Shown piece by piece: positions 17,423 through 27,342 of a DNA stretch of 57,852 nt. The stretch comes from a virus. The stretch spans positions 1 through 57,852 of IMG/VR virus record IMGVR_UViG_3300008110_000418. One strand, 5' to 3'. The position numbers were made by a program, and so were the translations under genes. The notes beneath the pieces were generated by a model. That model saw only the letters and a program-made list of their open reading frames with translations, had not been told where the DNA came from and made no database searches. Each line of letters begins with the position of its first letter. Position 1 is the stretch's first letter.

Positions 17423-19603
17423 ATGGCTGAACCCAATCAAGAATCACCAATTAACATTAATCGTGTAAATTTTACTGTTCAAAATTTACAAGATCTTATT
17501 GGGAAGGATCAGGTTGCCAGATTAGCGTCTGTATTAGAAGAACAGTTATCAAAATCGGCTAGTCAATTGAATTTGACTGCACGCATTGATCGTATATTTG
17601 ATCATATGTATAATGCCGATATGCAACGGAAATTAAAAGATCCTGTTGAAAAGGCATTAAGAAATGTATTGTCTAAAATACAAAACATTGATATCGATAC
17701 TAGTCGTAAATTAAGCCTCGAACGCCTCGACATTACTAAGCTCATTGATACGAAAAAACTTACGAGATCGGTATCTGATGATTTAAGAAATAATTATAAA
17801 ACCATTGTCGATAAGGTTTTTAATGCTATCGATATCAATAGTGCAACTATTAAGCCTGTTGATATAGGATCATTTTTTGATCGTGCTGTATTTGAACCCG
17901 ATGATAAATCGATTTCAAAATTTAATGATTTGCGGTTTAAAATTATAAGCCAAATCGAAAACGGAATGAAATCGACTCAAATAAGCATTCCGAAAGAAAT
18001 TGATTTAAGTGCAATCATAAAAGGCAGTCTTGCTGGCATGGATGTGGAATACGATCGATCTGTTCGCAACCAGCTCAATAAAATGAGAACAGCAGTTCTT
18101 GGTAAGATATCCGCTTATGTCAAAAATTTCGACAACAACAAAGATCTATTCAGTGGAGAAATTGACATTCATAATATTATGGATGTCATTATGGGGTCAA
18201 ATAATCCGGAAATGGGTGCATTGTCTTCTTTTAAATTTAATGTAATGAGGTATAATTTGCTGTCTAAATTAGGCAATGCCGTTAAGAATGCAAATTTTCA
18301 TTTTGATGATATCGATATTTTAAAAGTTTTAGGCGATACACCTAAGATGGGATTCTTTGATAGAAAACGCCTAAGCAAATCGAGAGAAAAAATATTAGAC
18401 AAAATCGACAAATATCAACTCGATAAAAATTGGGATTTTGATACAAAAATAGATGTCCTGAAAATTCTCGGCGATAGGCCTGATATGGGGATGTTCAATA
18501 GAATACGCCTGGGTAATTTACGCAAAAGTATACTCGACAAAATCGAATCGCTAGTAGAACGCATGACTAAGAAAGATCTGGTTACTGGTATTGACATATC
18601 GTCTATTTCTGGTATAAACAGAAATCTTGCAAATGCAGTGCCACCGGCATCTAGTGAAAATTCTAGTAATATTTTTACAGATGAGAATAAAATTGTGGAT
18701 GTTCGTCTTGTTGATGTGGCGTGGGATAAATTAGTCAATTGGTCTAATAACGAAATGCAAGGAACGTCAAATAAAGGTGATCAGAGTGATAGTAATCAAT
18801 CTACATTATTTGATATTATAACATCTAAATTAAGCACAATTGTTGCTGCTCTTGTGGGGTTTACTGGTGCTTGGAAAGGAATAGAATATGTCTTAAAAAA
18901 ATTAATTGGAACAACCGATGAAGATTTCAAAGCAGACATCAAAGCTAATGCAGAAGCAATCGAAAAACTAAGTGAATTAAAAGATGGCATACACGAGAAA
19001 CTTATTAAATCAAGGCCAGGTGGTGATCAAGCCCTTAAATATATTGAACAAGCCAAAGAACTAATTAAAAATGAAGCAACCGCATCTGAATTAGGACTTC
19101 CTGCTAATTTTAGTGGTTTTGACCCTAGTTCAATTGCAGCCTTAATCCGAAAAAATAATGGAAGCATAAGCGCCACAGACGGGGAATTGCGTCGAATTAA
19201 TTCACTACCGCCAGAACAAAAAGCAAAAGAAATAAAAATTCTGCAAAAGGATCAAGATGAATATATGAATAATTTTTTACAAGGTAAAAATATCTATCCT
19301 AGCAATACACCAACCCCAACAAATTACAGTCCACCGGCATCAAATGATGTGAAGACATCAATGAACAATACAATAAGTACTGGTATAGAAGATATGACGA
19401 ATATTATTAGCAGCAAATTAGACAAATTAAATTCAACTCTTCCTATGTTCGCTCAGCAAACATCAAGAGAGCCAATGCCTACCATGCAAGCAGGAAATAC
19501 AGGACAGTCTCCTGTAACGGATTTTGGAGGGTCAAGAGACCCTGCATATGAATTTAGAATAAATGCATGGACTCGCATACGAGGAGGTGGAATAATTTCA
19601 TAA
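17423..19603 (+). CDS. Probable tail tape-measure / hub protein (gp29 position)
   Basis: This 726-residue protein is mostly helical and repetitive in charge. It has several related segments of about 60 residues (ILKVLGDTPKMGFFDRKRLSKSREKILDKI and IDVLKILGDRPDMGMFNRIRLGNLRKSILDKI, around 295-380) that look like internal repeats. A hydrophobic segment at about 470-492 (STIVAALVGFTGAWKGIEYVL) would suit membrane insertion during DNA ejection. T4 gp29 (590 residues) sits between hub genes and gp48, as here. The C-terminus is Pro/Ser/Thr-rich and ends in a Gly-Gly stretch. Confidence 0.65.
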   Translation: MAEPNQESPININRVNFTVQNLQDLIGKDQVARLASVLEEQLSKSASQLNLTARIDRIFDHMYNADMQRKLKDPVEKALRNVLSKIQNIDIDTSRKLSLERLDITKLIDTKKLTRSVSDDLRNNYKTIVDKVFNAIDINSATIKPVDIGSFFDRAVFEPDDKSISKFNDLRFKIISQIENGMKSTQISIPKEIDLSAIIKGSLAGMDVEYDRSVRNQLNKMRTAVLGKISAYVKNFDNNKDLFSGEIDIHNIMDVIMGSNNPEMGALSSFKFNVMRYNLLSKLGNAVKNANFHFDDIDILKVLGDTPKMGFFDRKRLSKSREKILDKIDKYQLDKNWDFDTKIDVLKILGDRPDMGMFNRIRLGNLRKSILDKIESLVERMTKKDLVTGIDISSISGINRNLANAVPPASSENSSNIFTDENKIVDVRLVDVAWDKLVNWSNNEMQGTSNKGDQSDSNQSTLFDIITSKLSTIVAALVGFTGAWKGIEYVLKKLIGTTDEDFKADIKANAEAIEKLSELKDGIHEKLIKSRPGGDQALKYIEQAKELIKNEATASELGLPANFSGFDPSSIAALIRKNNGSISATDGELRRINSLPPEQKAKEIKILQKDQDEYMNNFLQGKNIYPSNTPTPTNYSPPASNDVKTSMNNTISTGIEDMTNIISSKLDKLNSTLPMFAQQTSREPMPTMQAGNTGQSPVTDFGGSRDPAYEFRINAWTRIRGGGIIS

Positions 19604-19604
19604 A

Positions 19605-20627
19605 ATGGCAGTTAACTATTCGGCAATCTTAGTAGATATAAAAAATGGCGGATCACAAAATTCCGGCCCATATAAATATGTATCTACAAATGGAACTATT
19701 AATGTAATACAAGACCACAAGTGGGCAATTTTTGATGGTAAAAATCAAAAAAATATTGAAAATGTTCCTTCTATTATATTAACAGAATATCAGCCGATAG
19801 GAAGCCAAACAGTTGGTGTATTGGAAAAATTCATAGGAAATATAAAAGATGCATGGGAAACTAATAATAGTAAAAGTGATGCTTTTTTAGATTATTACAA
19901 AGAACTATACAATGCAAAACTCACTGGGAACCAGTACATATTTCCTTATTTTAACTCATCAATAAGATCAAAAACAAACAGCTGGGCTAAAAATCCAGAT
20001 ATATCTAGTGCTGTGGATGCTTTGGGTAAATTGCCATATATAGGCACAGCCAAAGCAAAGTTAGCAGCTGAAACTGTCACTGCTGGAAATTTAGGAATTG
20101 AATATCCTAAAACATGGCAAGGAACTGATGCAGTTGCGACGTATAGTTTTGAATTTTATTTGCACAATACATTTAGTGAAGAGAATACAAAAAGAAATTT
20201 GGCTTTAGTGTCATTGTTATCATATAATAATTCATACAGTCGAAGAAATTTAGCAATTCAAGATGCTCCTGTAATATACACTGTCGAAATACCTGGTATC
20301 AGATATTCCCCGTTTTCTGTGTTTAAAAAGTTAACTATAGACGCTGTGGGTCAGATGAGAAAAATGAAAATCAATTTAGGTACTGGAGAGCCTCTTGATA
20401 TAATTTTACCCGAAGCATATAAAATATCAATAGAAATAGAAGATATATTTATAGAATCTAGACAGTTATTGCCTGCATCTTTGGGTGCTTCAAAGGTGGT
20501 AGTTTTGAGTGACTCTGAAGTTTCCGTTGCAATTGGTGGTTTTATAAGACGCGTTGAGGGTGCACTAGGAGGACAACCTCAAGGCGAAGGGACCCCCGGT
20601 TCTAGCCCTCCACCTACTTCTCAATGA
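19605..20627 (+). CDS. Baseplate tail-tube cap (gp48-like)
   Basis: This 340-residue protein has features of the gp48 tube cap. After a variable N-terminal half comes VATYSFEFYLHNTFSEENTKRNLALVSLL, then VIYTVEIPGIRYSPFSVFKKLTIDAVGQM and AYKISIEIEDIFIESRQLLPASL, which parallel the T4 gp48 strands ending ITLNRASL. The cap joins the baseplate hub to the tube. The Pro/Gly-rich tail (GQPQGEGTPGSSPPPTSQ) is likely disordered. It starts one base after the tape-measure candidate and its stop overlaps the gp53 start by 4 bases. Confidence 0.65.
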   Translation: MAVNYSAILVDIKNGGSQNSGPYKYVSTNGTINVIQDHKWAIFDGKNQKNIENVPSIILTEYQPIGSQTVGVLEKFIGNIKDAWETNNSKSDAFLDYYKELYNAKLTGNQYIFPYFNSSIRSKTNSWAKNPDISSAVDALGKLPYIGTAKAKLAAETVTAGNLGIEYPKTWQGTDAVATYSFEFYLHNTFSEENTKRNLALVSLLSYNNSYSRRNLAIQDAPVIYTVEIPGIRYSPFSVFKKLTIDAVGQMRKMKINLGTGEPLDIILPEAYKISIEIEDIFIESRQLLPASLGASKVVVLSDSEVSVAIGGFIRRVEGALGGQPQGEGTPGSSPPPTSQ

Positions 20628-20974
20628 AAAAAATAATTAAAGAAAAAATAGATATATACGAAATGTCATCTTTGTTTAACAAATACGAAGACGATGATGG
20701 TATGATTTTCTTTAATATACTTAAGCGCATTAATATCAATGCAGATAATTTAGAAGATCCTGAAGTATTTGAACCATACCTTATCAAGCCCGGCGATTCA
20801 TTCGCGAGTATAGCGCATCGATATTATGGCAATTTAAAAGTTTGGTGGGTTATATGCACACTCAATAAAATTGATAATCCATTTCAAAAATTAGAAATAG
20901 GAACTAAAATTTATCTCTTGCGACCTTCCTATATGGCTAATTTGTTAAATAATTTAGCATTTGCAAATGGATAA
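20624..20974 (+). CDS. Baseplate wedge protein gp53-like (LysM-like)
   Basis: This 116-residue protein contains the gp53 core YLIKPGDSFASIAHRYYGNL, then KVWWVICTLNKIDNPF and GTKIYLLRP, a LysM-like fold. In T4, gp53 clamps neighbouring baseplate wedges together. T4 gp53 is longer (196 residues), so this is a compact version. It overlaps both neighbours (4 bases upstream, 8 bases with the gp27-like gene). Confidence 0.85.
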   Translation: MKKIIKEKIDIYEMSSLFNKYEDDDGMIFFNILKRININADNLEDPEVFEPYLIKPGDSFASIAHRYYGNLKVWWVICTLNKIDNPFQKLEIGTKIYLLRPSYMANLLNNLAFANG

Positions 20975-22511
20975 AAATTTTTATATCAAAAATGGCAAAG
21001 AATACATCTTTAAGATTATTCTCGTCAATAATGATACACCAAACGAAACTACTGTTTTTGAATTCAATCCTAATATGGTTGAAGACCTTGTCATTGAAGA
21101 AAGTTTATTTCAATGGTATACCCAGGGCAATATGACTTATATTAACTATGATGAAGGGTTGGAAAGAGGAGGTCGTTCTGCGTTAGATCCTTTTAATACC
21201 GAAGATACTTTCCTCTACAAATATAGATTTGATTGCTATGATACTCTTATAATTTCAATTCAACCTTTAAATCTTGATCCAGCAGACGATCCGAATGAAT
21301 TTTTATTAGAGTATAAATTTGCAATCTATGATGTGCAAGATATCCCAGCAAAAGATAACGAGAAGAAAAGAAAGAAAATTTATTTCTGGGATATTGATTA
21401 TCAATTCATGCTAGATAAAAATGTTGCATGGTCTTCGATTATGCATCCTAAATTTAGTGAATTGTCAAAATATCAAATCAGCCAATTGACAAATTATCAG
21501 AGATCTATTCAGGTATCGGAGTTACTTGAACTATTTTTAGAGCATGAAAATATTTGTAATTTTGTTAACCGTATTGATCGAGACAATTGGCGATATACTG
21601 CAATAAACCATTTGATGTTTTATACATCTCCAAGTCAGAATTTCCTATCAGATGATTTGGATACCTTGATTTCGAATGCAATTGCAAGTGATCAATATGA
21701 TTATTCGCCAATGATTTTTTCTAAAGATCGTGCACCTAAAACAAAAGAAAACGGCAAATTCACACTATTGCCATTGTCTGAATATTATGAGAGATCACAA
21801 ACCGATCTTTTTATGGAAAACATGTTTATTCAATATAAAGGATATAATCAAGCAATTCCGCTAAAATCTCCAAAATATAAATCGTATCAAGAAAGTGTCA
21901 TTTTAAGCTATCAGTATGCGCAGTCTGCTGGAATCGATAATTCAAGAGCATATCAAATTAAACCACAAACAAACTATAATCACGGATCTGGACAATTTAA
22001 CTGGGACTCTGCATGGCATACACCGAGCGTTGCGAAAAAATTCGTTGCAAACAACATGACTAAACATTTAAAAGCTCTAGGCGAAAATCCTGAGAAGAAT
22101 ACTTTAGTGCTTCTTAATCAATACAAGAAATCAAAGTCATATACACTAACACCCGAATATTCAGATCAACCAACAAGAGAGGGTAGATTAGCCACAGGTC
22201 GTAATAAATTAATCAGTTCAATGGTACAATTGAATGATACAATTAATTTTGTAGCAAGAGGGTTAACTTTTAGGAGACCTGGTCGTTTTATAGGTATTGA
22301 TTTGTTATACGGCCATGATAATATGGATTTTGATAACCGTTTAATGGGTCAATGGCTAGTGGCAGAGGTTAAGCACGTTTTCCGTAGTGCTGAATATTTC
22401 AACGAAATGACGTGTATTAAAATTCATACGTATCAAAATCTACGACCTCTTGTGGAGGATTTAGATCCCGATGCATTAAATGTCGAAGGCTGGCCAGAGA
22501 GACGACAATAA
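20967..22511 (+). CDS. Baseplate hub protein (gp27-like)
   Basis: This 514-residue protein lies between gp53- and gp5-like genes. Its C-terminal region is typical of hub proteins of the gp27/gpD kind: FVARGLTFRRPGRFIGIDLL, MGQWLVAEVKHVFR and EMTCIKIHTYQNLR form the closing beta domain. gp27 trimers form the hub ring that holds the gp5 spike. The middle has charged helices and tyrosine-rich loops. The frame opens at a TTG at 20961, but ATG 20967, overlapping the gp53 stop, is preferred. Confidence 0.7.
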   Translation: MDKNFYIKNGKEYIFKIILVNNDTPNETTVFEFNPNMVEDLVIEESLFQWYTQGNMTYINYDEGLERGGRSALDPFNTEDTFLYKYRFDCYDTLIISIQPLNLDPADDPNEFLLEYKFAIYDVQDIPAKDNEKKRKKIYFWDIDYQFMLDKNVAWSSIMHPKFSELSKYQISQLTNYQRSIQVSELLELFLEHENICNFVNRIDRDNWRYTAINHLMFYTSPSQNFLSDDLDTLISNAIASDQYDYSPMIFSKDRAPKTKENGKFTLLPLSEYYERSQTDLFMENMFIQYKGYNQAIPLKSPKYKSYQESVILSYQYAQSAGIDNSRAYQIKPQTNYNHGSGQFNWDSAWHTPSVAKKFVANNMTKHLKALGENPEKNTLVLLNQYKKSKSYTLTPEYSDQPTREGRLATGRNKLISSMVQLNDTINFVARGLTFRRPGRFIGIDLLYGHDNMDFDNRLMGQWLVAEVKHVFRSAEYFNEMTCIKIHTYQNLRPLVEDLDPDALNVEGWPERRQ

Positions 22512-22519
22512 TTAATCTT

Positions 22520-23491
22520 ATGGCATTTACTTTAAGATCACCTCAAAATTCTGAATATCTACAGGACGAACAATTCTATGTTTATGTCAGCTCGAATCCA
22601 AATATTACAAGGGAGGATGCTAGAGTCATTGATGAAATAAGATGGTTTCTTCAATCACAAGATGCTATTAATTTGATTGCTTGTTTTGATGATAAGCTTC
22701 ACAAAGAAGAAGGAGATCCAAAAGCAAATGAAACATATTGTGATAACGCAAGAGTAAATAAAAGGCCTTGCAAATTGATTTATCCAAATATGTCAGCAGC
22801 ACAGTTACGCTACTTTGTTCGTAAAATTGAAAACATTCACCCAGAAATTAAGCAACTCGTATCTACACATGAAATGCATTTGCCGATATCACCATCTGTG
22901 GCAACTCTTGCTATGTTTTCTTCTGATGCCTCTTCAACCGATCTAATCAATTTAACAAAGACACATAATTTTACTAGCAAAGATGGTTTTGTTGATTTGG
23001 TGTATGACACAAATGCTAATATTCCTGCAGTTGCCCCTTTAAGTATAATACAGCAACAATATCCACAAGTAAATGAATGGGTCGATAAGCTGAATGCATC
23101 TGCAAATGGTTTATATGTACAGTCATTACCAGATAAAACATACGGCAAAGTAAAGACAGAATATAATTCTAGTGAAGCTCATGGCTTATTATTGGGCAAT
23201 GATGCATTAAAGGCTTCAAGAGTATCTGGTGCTGTAAATTCTATTTTAGAAAATGCCTACAATAGATACAAAGATCGTTATCGTTTAATGGATCATTTAG
23301 TGCCATTGGTGTCTCGATATGAACCAGGCAAGGCTGCTTTGTTTTACAAATTTGACATCGAGGGGATACAAACAGAAATGGACCCAAATGGTACAAAGAA
23401 AAATAGCAATAATGTGCCGAATAAAATCCTTTATGCCTATATTGAACGGTTTAATGATGACAATGTCAATGGTAAATATATCCAATCGTAA
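22520..23491 (+). CDS. Unknown baseplate-cluster protein
   Basis: This 323-residue protein (MAFTLRSPQNSEYLQDEQFYVYV) is found between the gp27-like hub and the gp5-like spike. It has four cysteines in the N-terminal third (around 66-95) and no motif I know. Its stop codon overlaps the ATG of the spike gene (TAATG), so the two are coupled. Position suggests a hub or spike accessory protein, or a domain that other phages carry within gp27 or gp5. Confidence 0.65.
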   Translation: MAFTLRSPQNSEYLQDEQFYVYVSSNPNITREDARVIDEIRWFLQSQDAINLIACFDDKLHKEEGDPKANETYCDNARVNKRPCKLIYPNMSAAQLRYFVRKIENIHPEIKQLVSTHEMHLPISPSVATLAMFSSDASSTDLINLTKTHNFTSKDGFVDLVYDTNANIPAVAPLSIIQQQYPQVNEWVDKLNASANGLYVQSLPDKTYGKVKTEYNSSEAHGLLLGNDALKASRVSGAVNSILENAYNRYKDRYRLMDHLVPLVSRYEPGKAALFYKFDIEGIQTEMDPNGTKKNSNNVPNKILYAYIERFNDDNVNGKYIQS

Positions 23492-26097
23492 TGAAAAAAG
23501 AGTATATCAAAAATTACCTCGGCATCGTCGTACAGAATAACGATCCGCTAAAAAGAGGTCGGGTTAAGGTTTGGGTTCCGCATGTGGAGATGACCGTGTA
23601 TGAAGGATGGAACAACACACAAGAAAATAGGCAATTTAATTTTCCAGGTGCTAATAATTTTTCAGGACTTGATGCTAACATCATTGAACAACTAAGAATG
23701 TCATTGCCGTGGGCTGAAGTTGCAATGCCAATGGTTGGTTCTGGTGGCTCCAGTGGCATATATAATTCGATACTCGATAGAGGTACAATTTCTGATAAGT
23801 CTGAATACCTATCAGAAGGTCTTGATTTTATCGATCAGAAAAAGAAAGATGAATTAGAAAGAGCTAAAAAAGAAATTGGTGAATGGAAACCAATTGATAA
23901 AAATAGGCTCGACCTATTAGCAAGAGAAGATGGCTTGCCTAAAACAAAAGGTAAAAAATTTCCAGAAATGGAAGACGATGTTTTTGTTCTTGGAACTAAA
24001 CCAGCAAAGCTATATCAAGAAAAGCCAGTAGTTGATGCGTTTGCTACTAGCGGTGAAGCACAACTCAATCGATATACTAATCCATATAGTAATCTGTACC
24101 GACCTATGCCATATTCAAATTCTTGCATGGGTTCTTTTAGTATTCCGAATGTAGGTGCGCATGTTTGGGTATTCTTTGAAAATGGTGATCCCCTTAAGCC
24201 TGTTATCTTTGCAGCTTCGTACGGCAAGGAAGATTGGAAATCAATTTATGATAGTCATGAAAATGATAAGTCATCGCTAGGTGCTGCTCCAGATTATCCT
24301 GGTAAGTTTGAAAACGGAACTAATCGTAATGATAAAGAATATCAAGCAAGCCGCGATGACATGATCTACCGCAGCAAGTATTCATTAGTACAGAGAGGAG
24401 GTGCGATTACAATTGTTAATACAACAGAGCGAGAGATTCTCAATTTAACGCATTTTAGCGGTTCATATAAAGAATTCAATAACTACACGAATACTGAATT
24501 TGCCGCGAATAACGATCAACGTCTGGTGATGAATGATGCATTCTATACAGTGAATGGCCACCGCTCGGAGTATGTCGGTGGTGACTATGATATCATCATA
24601 AAGGGTGCTTATCGTGTTACGTTTGGTGATCCTAAAAATCATAAAGAACCGTTGTCACAAATCAAAAGGCTTATGGAAGATTTCCATAAGAAATACAACC
24701 TGCCTTTCGAAATACAAAGATCAATTCTCGATGACTATGGTGGGCAGTCTGGTGAATTCACTTCATGTCCTACCTGTACAAAAGCAATTTATGCTTCATT
24801 AGAAAATGTTGCCGATCAGGTAACTCAATCAATATATTCACCATCATGCCCGTCTGAAACTAATTTAATGCCATCACCCAAAGCCTATTCACTTGTTTCA
24901 GTTCCGACTTTGGAATGTATGACATGTGGCGGCACTGGCAAAAGTCCATCTACTCAAGACGGATCATGGGGACAGAATCCTAACAAAGCAAGCATGACTG
25001 AGGCATTAATTGATCTTCAGAACCGAATGTTTCAATATGAAGAACAATTAGGCAATACAGAAGACAATATTATGAATTATGGCAAGAACCAGCATATTGT
25101 TGTTGGCTCCGAAATGCATGATTTTCAATCCTATCGAATCGATCCTGTTGGTAAAATGGCACCGGCAGGAGTAAAGCTTTCAAGCACTACTGCGTATCAA
25201 AAGATGGCAGCAACGCCATTAGTAGAAAAAGTTCATGTCGATGCACCACCAACTGGTTCGTTTAGTATGGTTTGTGGCTTTCGATATAACCTGTTAGTTG
25301 GTTCTGGTGGTATATCATTAAAGACTACAGGACCTGTAGATATCAGTGGATCTGTTACGACGATTGCAGGCAAACAGGTAGTAGTGTCGTCAGAGAATGA
25401 AGTTTACGTTGATGGTGGTAAACGTTTACAGCTCACTGCTGATAATATTAGTCTTGCACCAAAAGGCGGCAATGGTGCTCAGGTTTATGTTGGTGGTAAT
25501 TTAGAAATAGATAAGAATACTATCGTACGAGGCGGTGCTCACATCGAAGGTGAATTATCAGTACAGCACATTACTGCTCCTATTGAATATCAATCAACAG
25601 AAACAGAGGTTATGGCTGCACACATTGTTGATGATGTTGTGATAGGATATATACCAAATGGCACAGTTTTAGGAATTGATTCTTTGGGTGGTCTTGTGAC
25701 TGCTTTTGGGGATATTCCTATACTCGGTAAAAGCGAACCGATCCCACAAGTGTATACCAGACCTCATTACCATTTATTCAAGAATATACCGTTGCAGCTT
25801 GTTGAAACAAGCACAAGCGTTAGACAGCAAGCAATGGCATTGAACGGAAGTTCGCCTGTTCTAGCAAAACCTAGTGTCTTTTCTTCTGACATGGCAAAGA
25901 AATTTGAAAATGTTGATTTGTCTGTATTGGTGTCAAATGATCCAATTCAATCAACTTCAAATTCTGATGTAACATTGGATTCACTGTTATCTATTGGTGA
26001 AATCATTGCACCTCCTTTAGTTGTAGAATCTCAACCAAAAGAAGCAACATGCCCGATTGTGCATCAATTAAGTGAAGGACTAACGCCTATTGTTTAA
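23491..26097 (+). CDS. Baseplate central spike protein (gp5-like) without obvious lysozyme domain
   Basis: This 868-residue protein opens with the gp5 OB-fold pattern (YLGIVVQNNDPLKRGRVKVWVP) that continues with SLPWAEVAMPM and, after an insert, FSIPNVGAHVWVFFENGDPLKPVIFAASYG near 210-245. Residues about 425-480 hold a cysteine cluster (CPTC, SCPSE, CMTCGGTGK). The last third (GSGGISLKTTGPVDISGSV, then VVVSSENEVYVDGG) is beta-helix-like, as in the needle. T4 gp5 has a lysozyme domain after the OB fold; none is recognisable here. Its stop overlaps the stop of the convergent gene at 26094. Confidence 0.87.
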   Translation: MKKEYIKNYLGIVVQNNDPLKRGRVKVWVPHVEMTVYEGWNNTQENRQFNFPGANNFSGLDANIIEQLRMSLPWAEVAMPMVGSGGSSGIYNSILDRGTISDKSEYLSEGLDFIDQKKKDELERAKKEIGEWKPIDKNRLDLLAREDGLPKTKGKKFPEMEDDVFVLGTKPAKLYQEKPVVDAFATSGEAQLNRYTNPYSNLYRPMPYSNSCMGSFSIPNVGAHVWVFFENGDPLKPVIFAASYGKEDWKSIYDSHENDKSSLGAAPDYPGKFENGTNRNDKEYQASRDDMIYRSKYSLVQRGGAITIVNTTEREILNLTHFSGSYKEFNNYTNTEFAANNDQRLVMNDAFYTVNGHRSEYVGGDYDIIIKGAYRVTFGDPKNHKEPLSQIKRLMEDFHKKYNLPFEIQRSILDDYGGQSGEFTSCPTCTKAIYASLENVADQVTQSIYSPSCPSETNLMPSPKAYSLVSVPTLECMTCGGTGKSPSTQDGSWGQNPNKASMTEALIDLQNRMFQYEEQLGNTEDNIMNYGKNQHIVVGSEMHDFQSYRIDPVGKMAPAGVKLSSTTAYQKMAATPLVEKVHVDAPPTGSFSMVCGFRYNLLVGSGGISLKTTGPVDISGSVTTIAGKQVVVSSENEVYVDGGKRLQLTADNISLAPKGGNGAQVYVGGNLEIDKNTIVRGGAHIEGELSVQHITAPIEYQSTETEVMAAHIVDDVVIGYIPNGTVLGIDSLGGLVTAFGDIPILGKSEPIPQVYTRPHYHLFKNIPLQLVETSTSVRQQAMALNGSSPVLAKPSVFSSDMAKKFENVDLSVLVSNDPIQSTSNSDVTLDSLLSIGEIIAPPLVVESQPKEATCPIVHQLSEGLTPIV

Positions 26098-26420
26098 AAT
26101 GGCAGTTCTTCTGATAGGTAAGAATTAATTAAAGACAAAGCAATGTCTTTTGTATCTTGATCGACACCTTTCTCCCCTAATTCTGCTAGCTTGACTTTGT
26201 CAATGTCGCTGATTTTAGAAGGATCATAAAGCATTGCCCTTGCGACTAATTGCATTAGATTAAGTTCTCCCACATCATCTTGTTCTTCCGTATCAGGAGG
26301 AAGATCTTCTTCTGATTGATTAGGATTACCAGGAAGTTCAGATTGGTTCGGATCTCCTGGTTCTTGTTCAATTAGATATGAACGAATGACACTTTCAAAA
26401 TAGGTTGTAGGTTTTTTCAT
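26094..26420 (-). CDS. Small acidic protein with capsid-targeting-like N-terminus
   Basis: This 108-residue protein starts MKKPTTYFESVIRSYLIEQEP, a short basic-amphipathic segment with an L-I-E site, followed by a Pro/Asn/Gln/Glu-rich linker containing two copies of a GNPNQSE-type motif and then a helical domain (DDVGELNLMQLVARAMLYDP). No enzymatic motif is present. It lies 3 bases after the next upstream gene on the minus strand, so the pair is probably co-transcribed from the late promoter at 26652. Confidence 0.6.
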   Translation of the reverse strand: MKKPTTYFESVIRSYLIEQEPGDPNQSELPGNPNQSEEDLPPDTEEQDDVGELNLMQLVARAMLYDPSKISDIDKVKLAELGEKGVDQDTKDIALSLINSYLSEELPF

Positions 26421-26423
26421 ATA

Positions 26424-26645
26424 TTATAATGAAGAAGTCGATGTTGTTGATTTTAAGGCATCAGCTTTTTTACGAGCTTCCAATGCTTCTTGTTCTTCTT
26501 TTTGTTTTTGTGCCTCTGCAGCTGCTAGTTGTGCGTCTTTAGCTTTTTTCTGTGCAGCTACTACAGTTGGATCCGTTGATGTTGTATCTTCTTCGTCTAA
26601 TTGGCTTAGAAATTCATTGATCGCCATTTCAAATTTGGAACTCAT
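26424..26645 (-). CDS. Small coiled-coil protein, unknown
   Basis: This 73-residue protein starts MSSKFEMAINEFLSQLDEED. Residues 30-65 are a run of Ala/Gln/Lys/Glu (AAQKKAKDAQLAAAEAQKQKEEQEA) predicted to form a single charged coiled coil. The tail is Ser/Thr-rich. It has its own late promoter 6 bases upstream. I-N-E at 10-12 and L-D-E at 16-18 fit a prohead-protease site. A small scaffold or core protein is possible. Confidence 0.6.
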   Translation of the reverse strand: MSSKFEMAINEFLSQLDEEDTTSTDPTVVAAQKKAKDAQLAAAEAQKQKEEQEALEARKKADALKSTTSTSSL

Positions 26646-26651
26646 ATTCTT

Positions 26652-26659
26652 TATTTATT
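26652..26659 (-). promoter_or_regulatory. Late promoter AATAAATA for the 26645 gene
   Basis: On the minus strand, 6 bases before the ATG at 26645. It drives the two small acidic genes. The remaining 167 bases of this gap are T-rich on the plus strand with no reading frame I would call. Confidence 0.65.
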
Positions 26660-26826
26660 GTAATTTGAGCAGACTATGCCTTAAACCCTTTTCTTTTTTG
26701 CTCTTTGATTTATTTTCTTTTTTTAAATCCATATCTCAATGGCTCCCTTTCGCTATTTGCTAGCCCTTATTTCTACATACTCTTCGCTGATTTTTTTAGC
26801 AACGATAAAAATAAATAAAAAATAAA

Positions 26827-27342
26827 TTATTTAAATGTTGTGCTTAAAGCACACTTGACACTTAAATTGTCATTGACCTTTCTTTTTAAGCCAGATAAAG
26901 AATATTGCTCTAGAATATTCGATAATGCATTGAAATTGAACTTCCTCGATTTTTGAATTGCTTCAATAATTTCACCTGGTAAATCATTAAGGTCAAAATT
27001 ATGACTATAGGTAATATATTTTGTCTTGAAAATTTTCTTTAATGCATTTTTTAGTTGCATTATGGCCTTATCAGATTTATTACCAACTGCATTAGTAATG
27101 AAAGTGTATTCTTGTGGTCCACTATCAACGATAACAGTGGAAGCTCCTACTTTGAGCATTAAAATTAAAGTCTCAACAGCACAATGCAGAACTATCTTTT
27201 TGATATCACTTTGAAGACTATTTTCATTAATGCCGTATAAGCTGAAATATTCTTCAATTTTATTCTTGCTTTTGTGAATCAGATCATGCAATAGTATTAC
27301 TTGATAGGAGCTGTAACAATGTTTCAAATTCAAGGCATGCAT
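26827..27342 (-). CDS. Unknown protein downstream of nuclease
   Basis: This 171-residue protein (MHALNLKHCYSSYQVILLHD) is helical, Lys/Asn-rich and has no recognised motif. A central LILMLKVGASTVIVDSGPQEYTF stretch may be a beta-alpha element. It overlaps the end of the nuclease-like gene by 59 bases if the first ATG is used. A later start is possible, but the next good Met lies well inside the protein. It probably belongs to the same transcript as the nuclease. Confidence 0.5.
   Translation of the reverse strand: MHALNLKHCYSSYQVILLHDLIHKSKNKIEEYFSLYGINENSLQSDIKKIVLHCAVETLILMLKVGASTVIVDSGPQEYTFITNAVGNKSDKAIMQLKNALKKIFKTKYITYSHNFDLNDLPGEIIEAIQKSRKFNFNALSNILEQYSLSGLKRKVNDNLSVKCALSTTFK

Noticed and set aside
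23491-26097. Lysozyme domain in the gp5-like protein
   Set aside because: No muramidase motif could be seen; only OB-fold, cysteine-cluster and needle-like regions are supported.
26660-26826. Possible small RNA in the T-rich gap
   Set aside because: No stable hairpin with a flanking promoter and terminator could be identified by eye.
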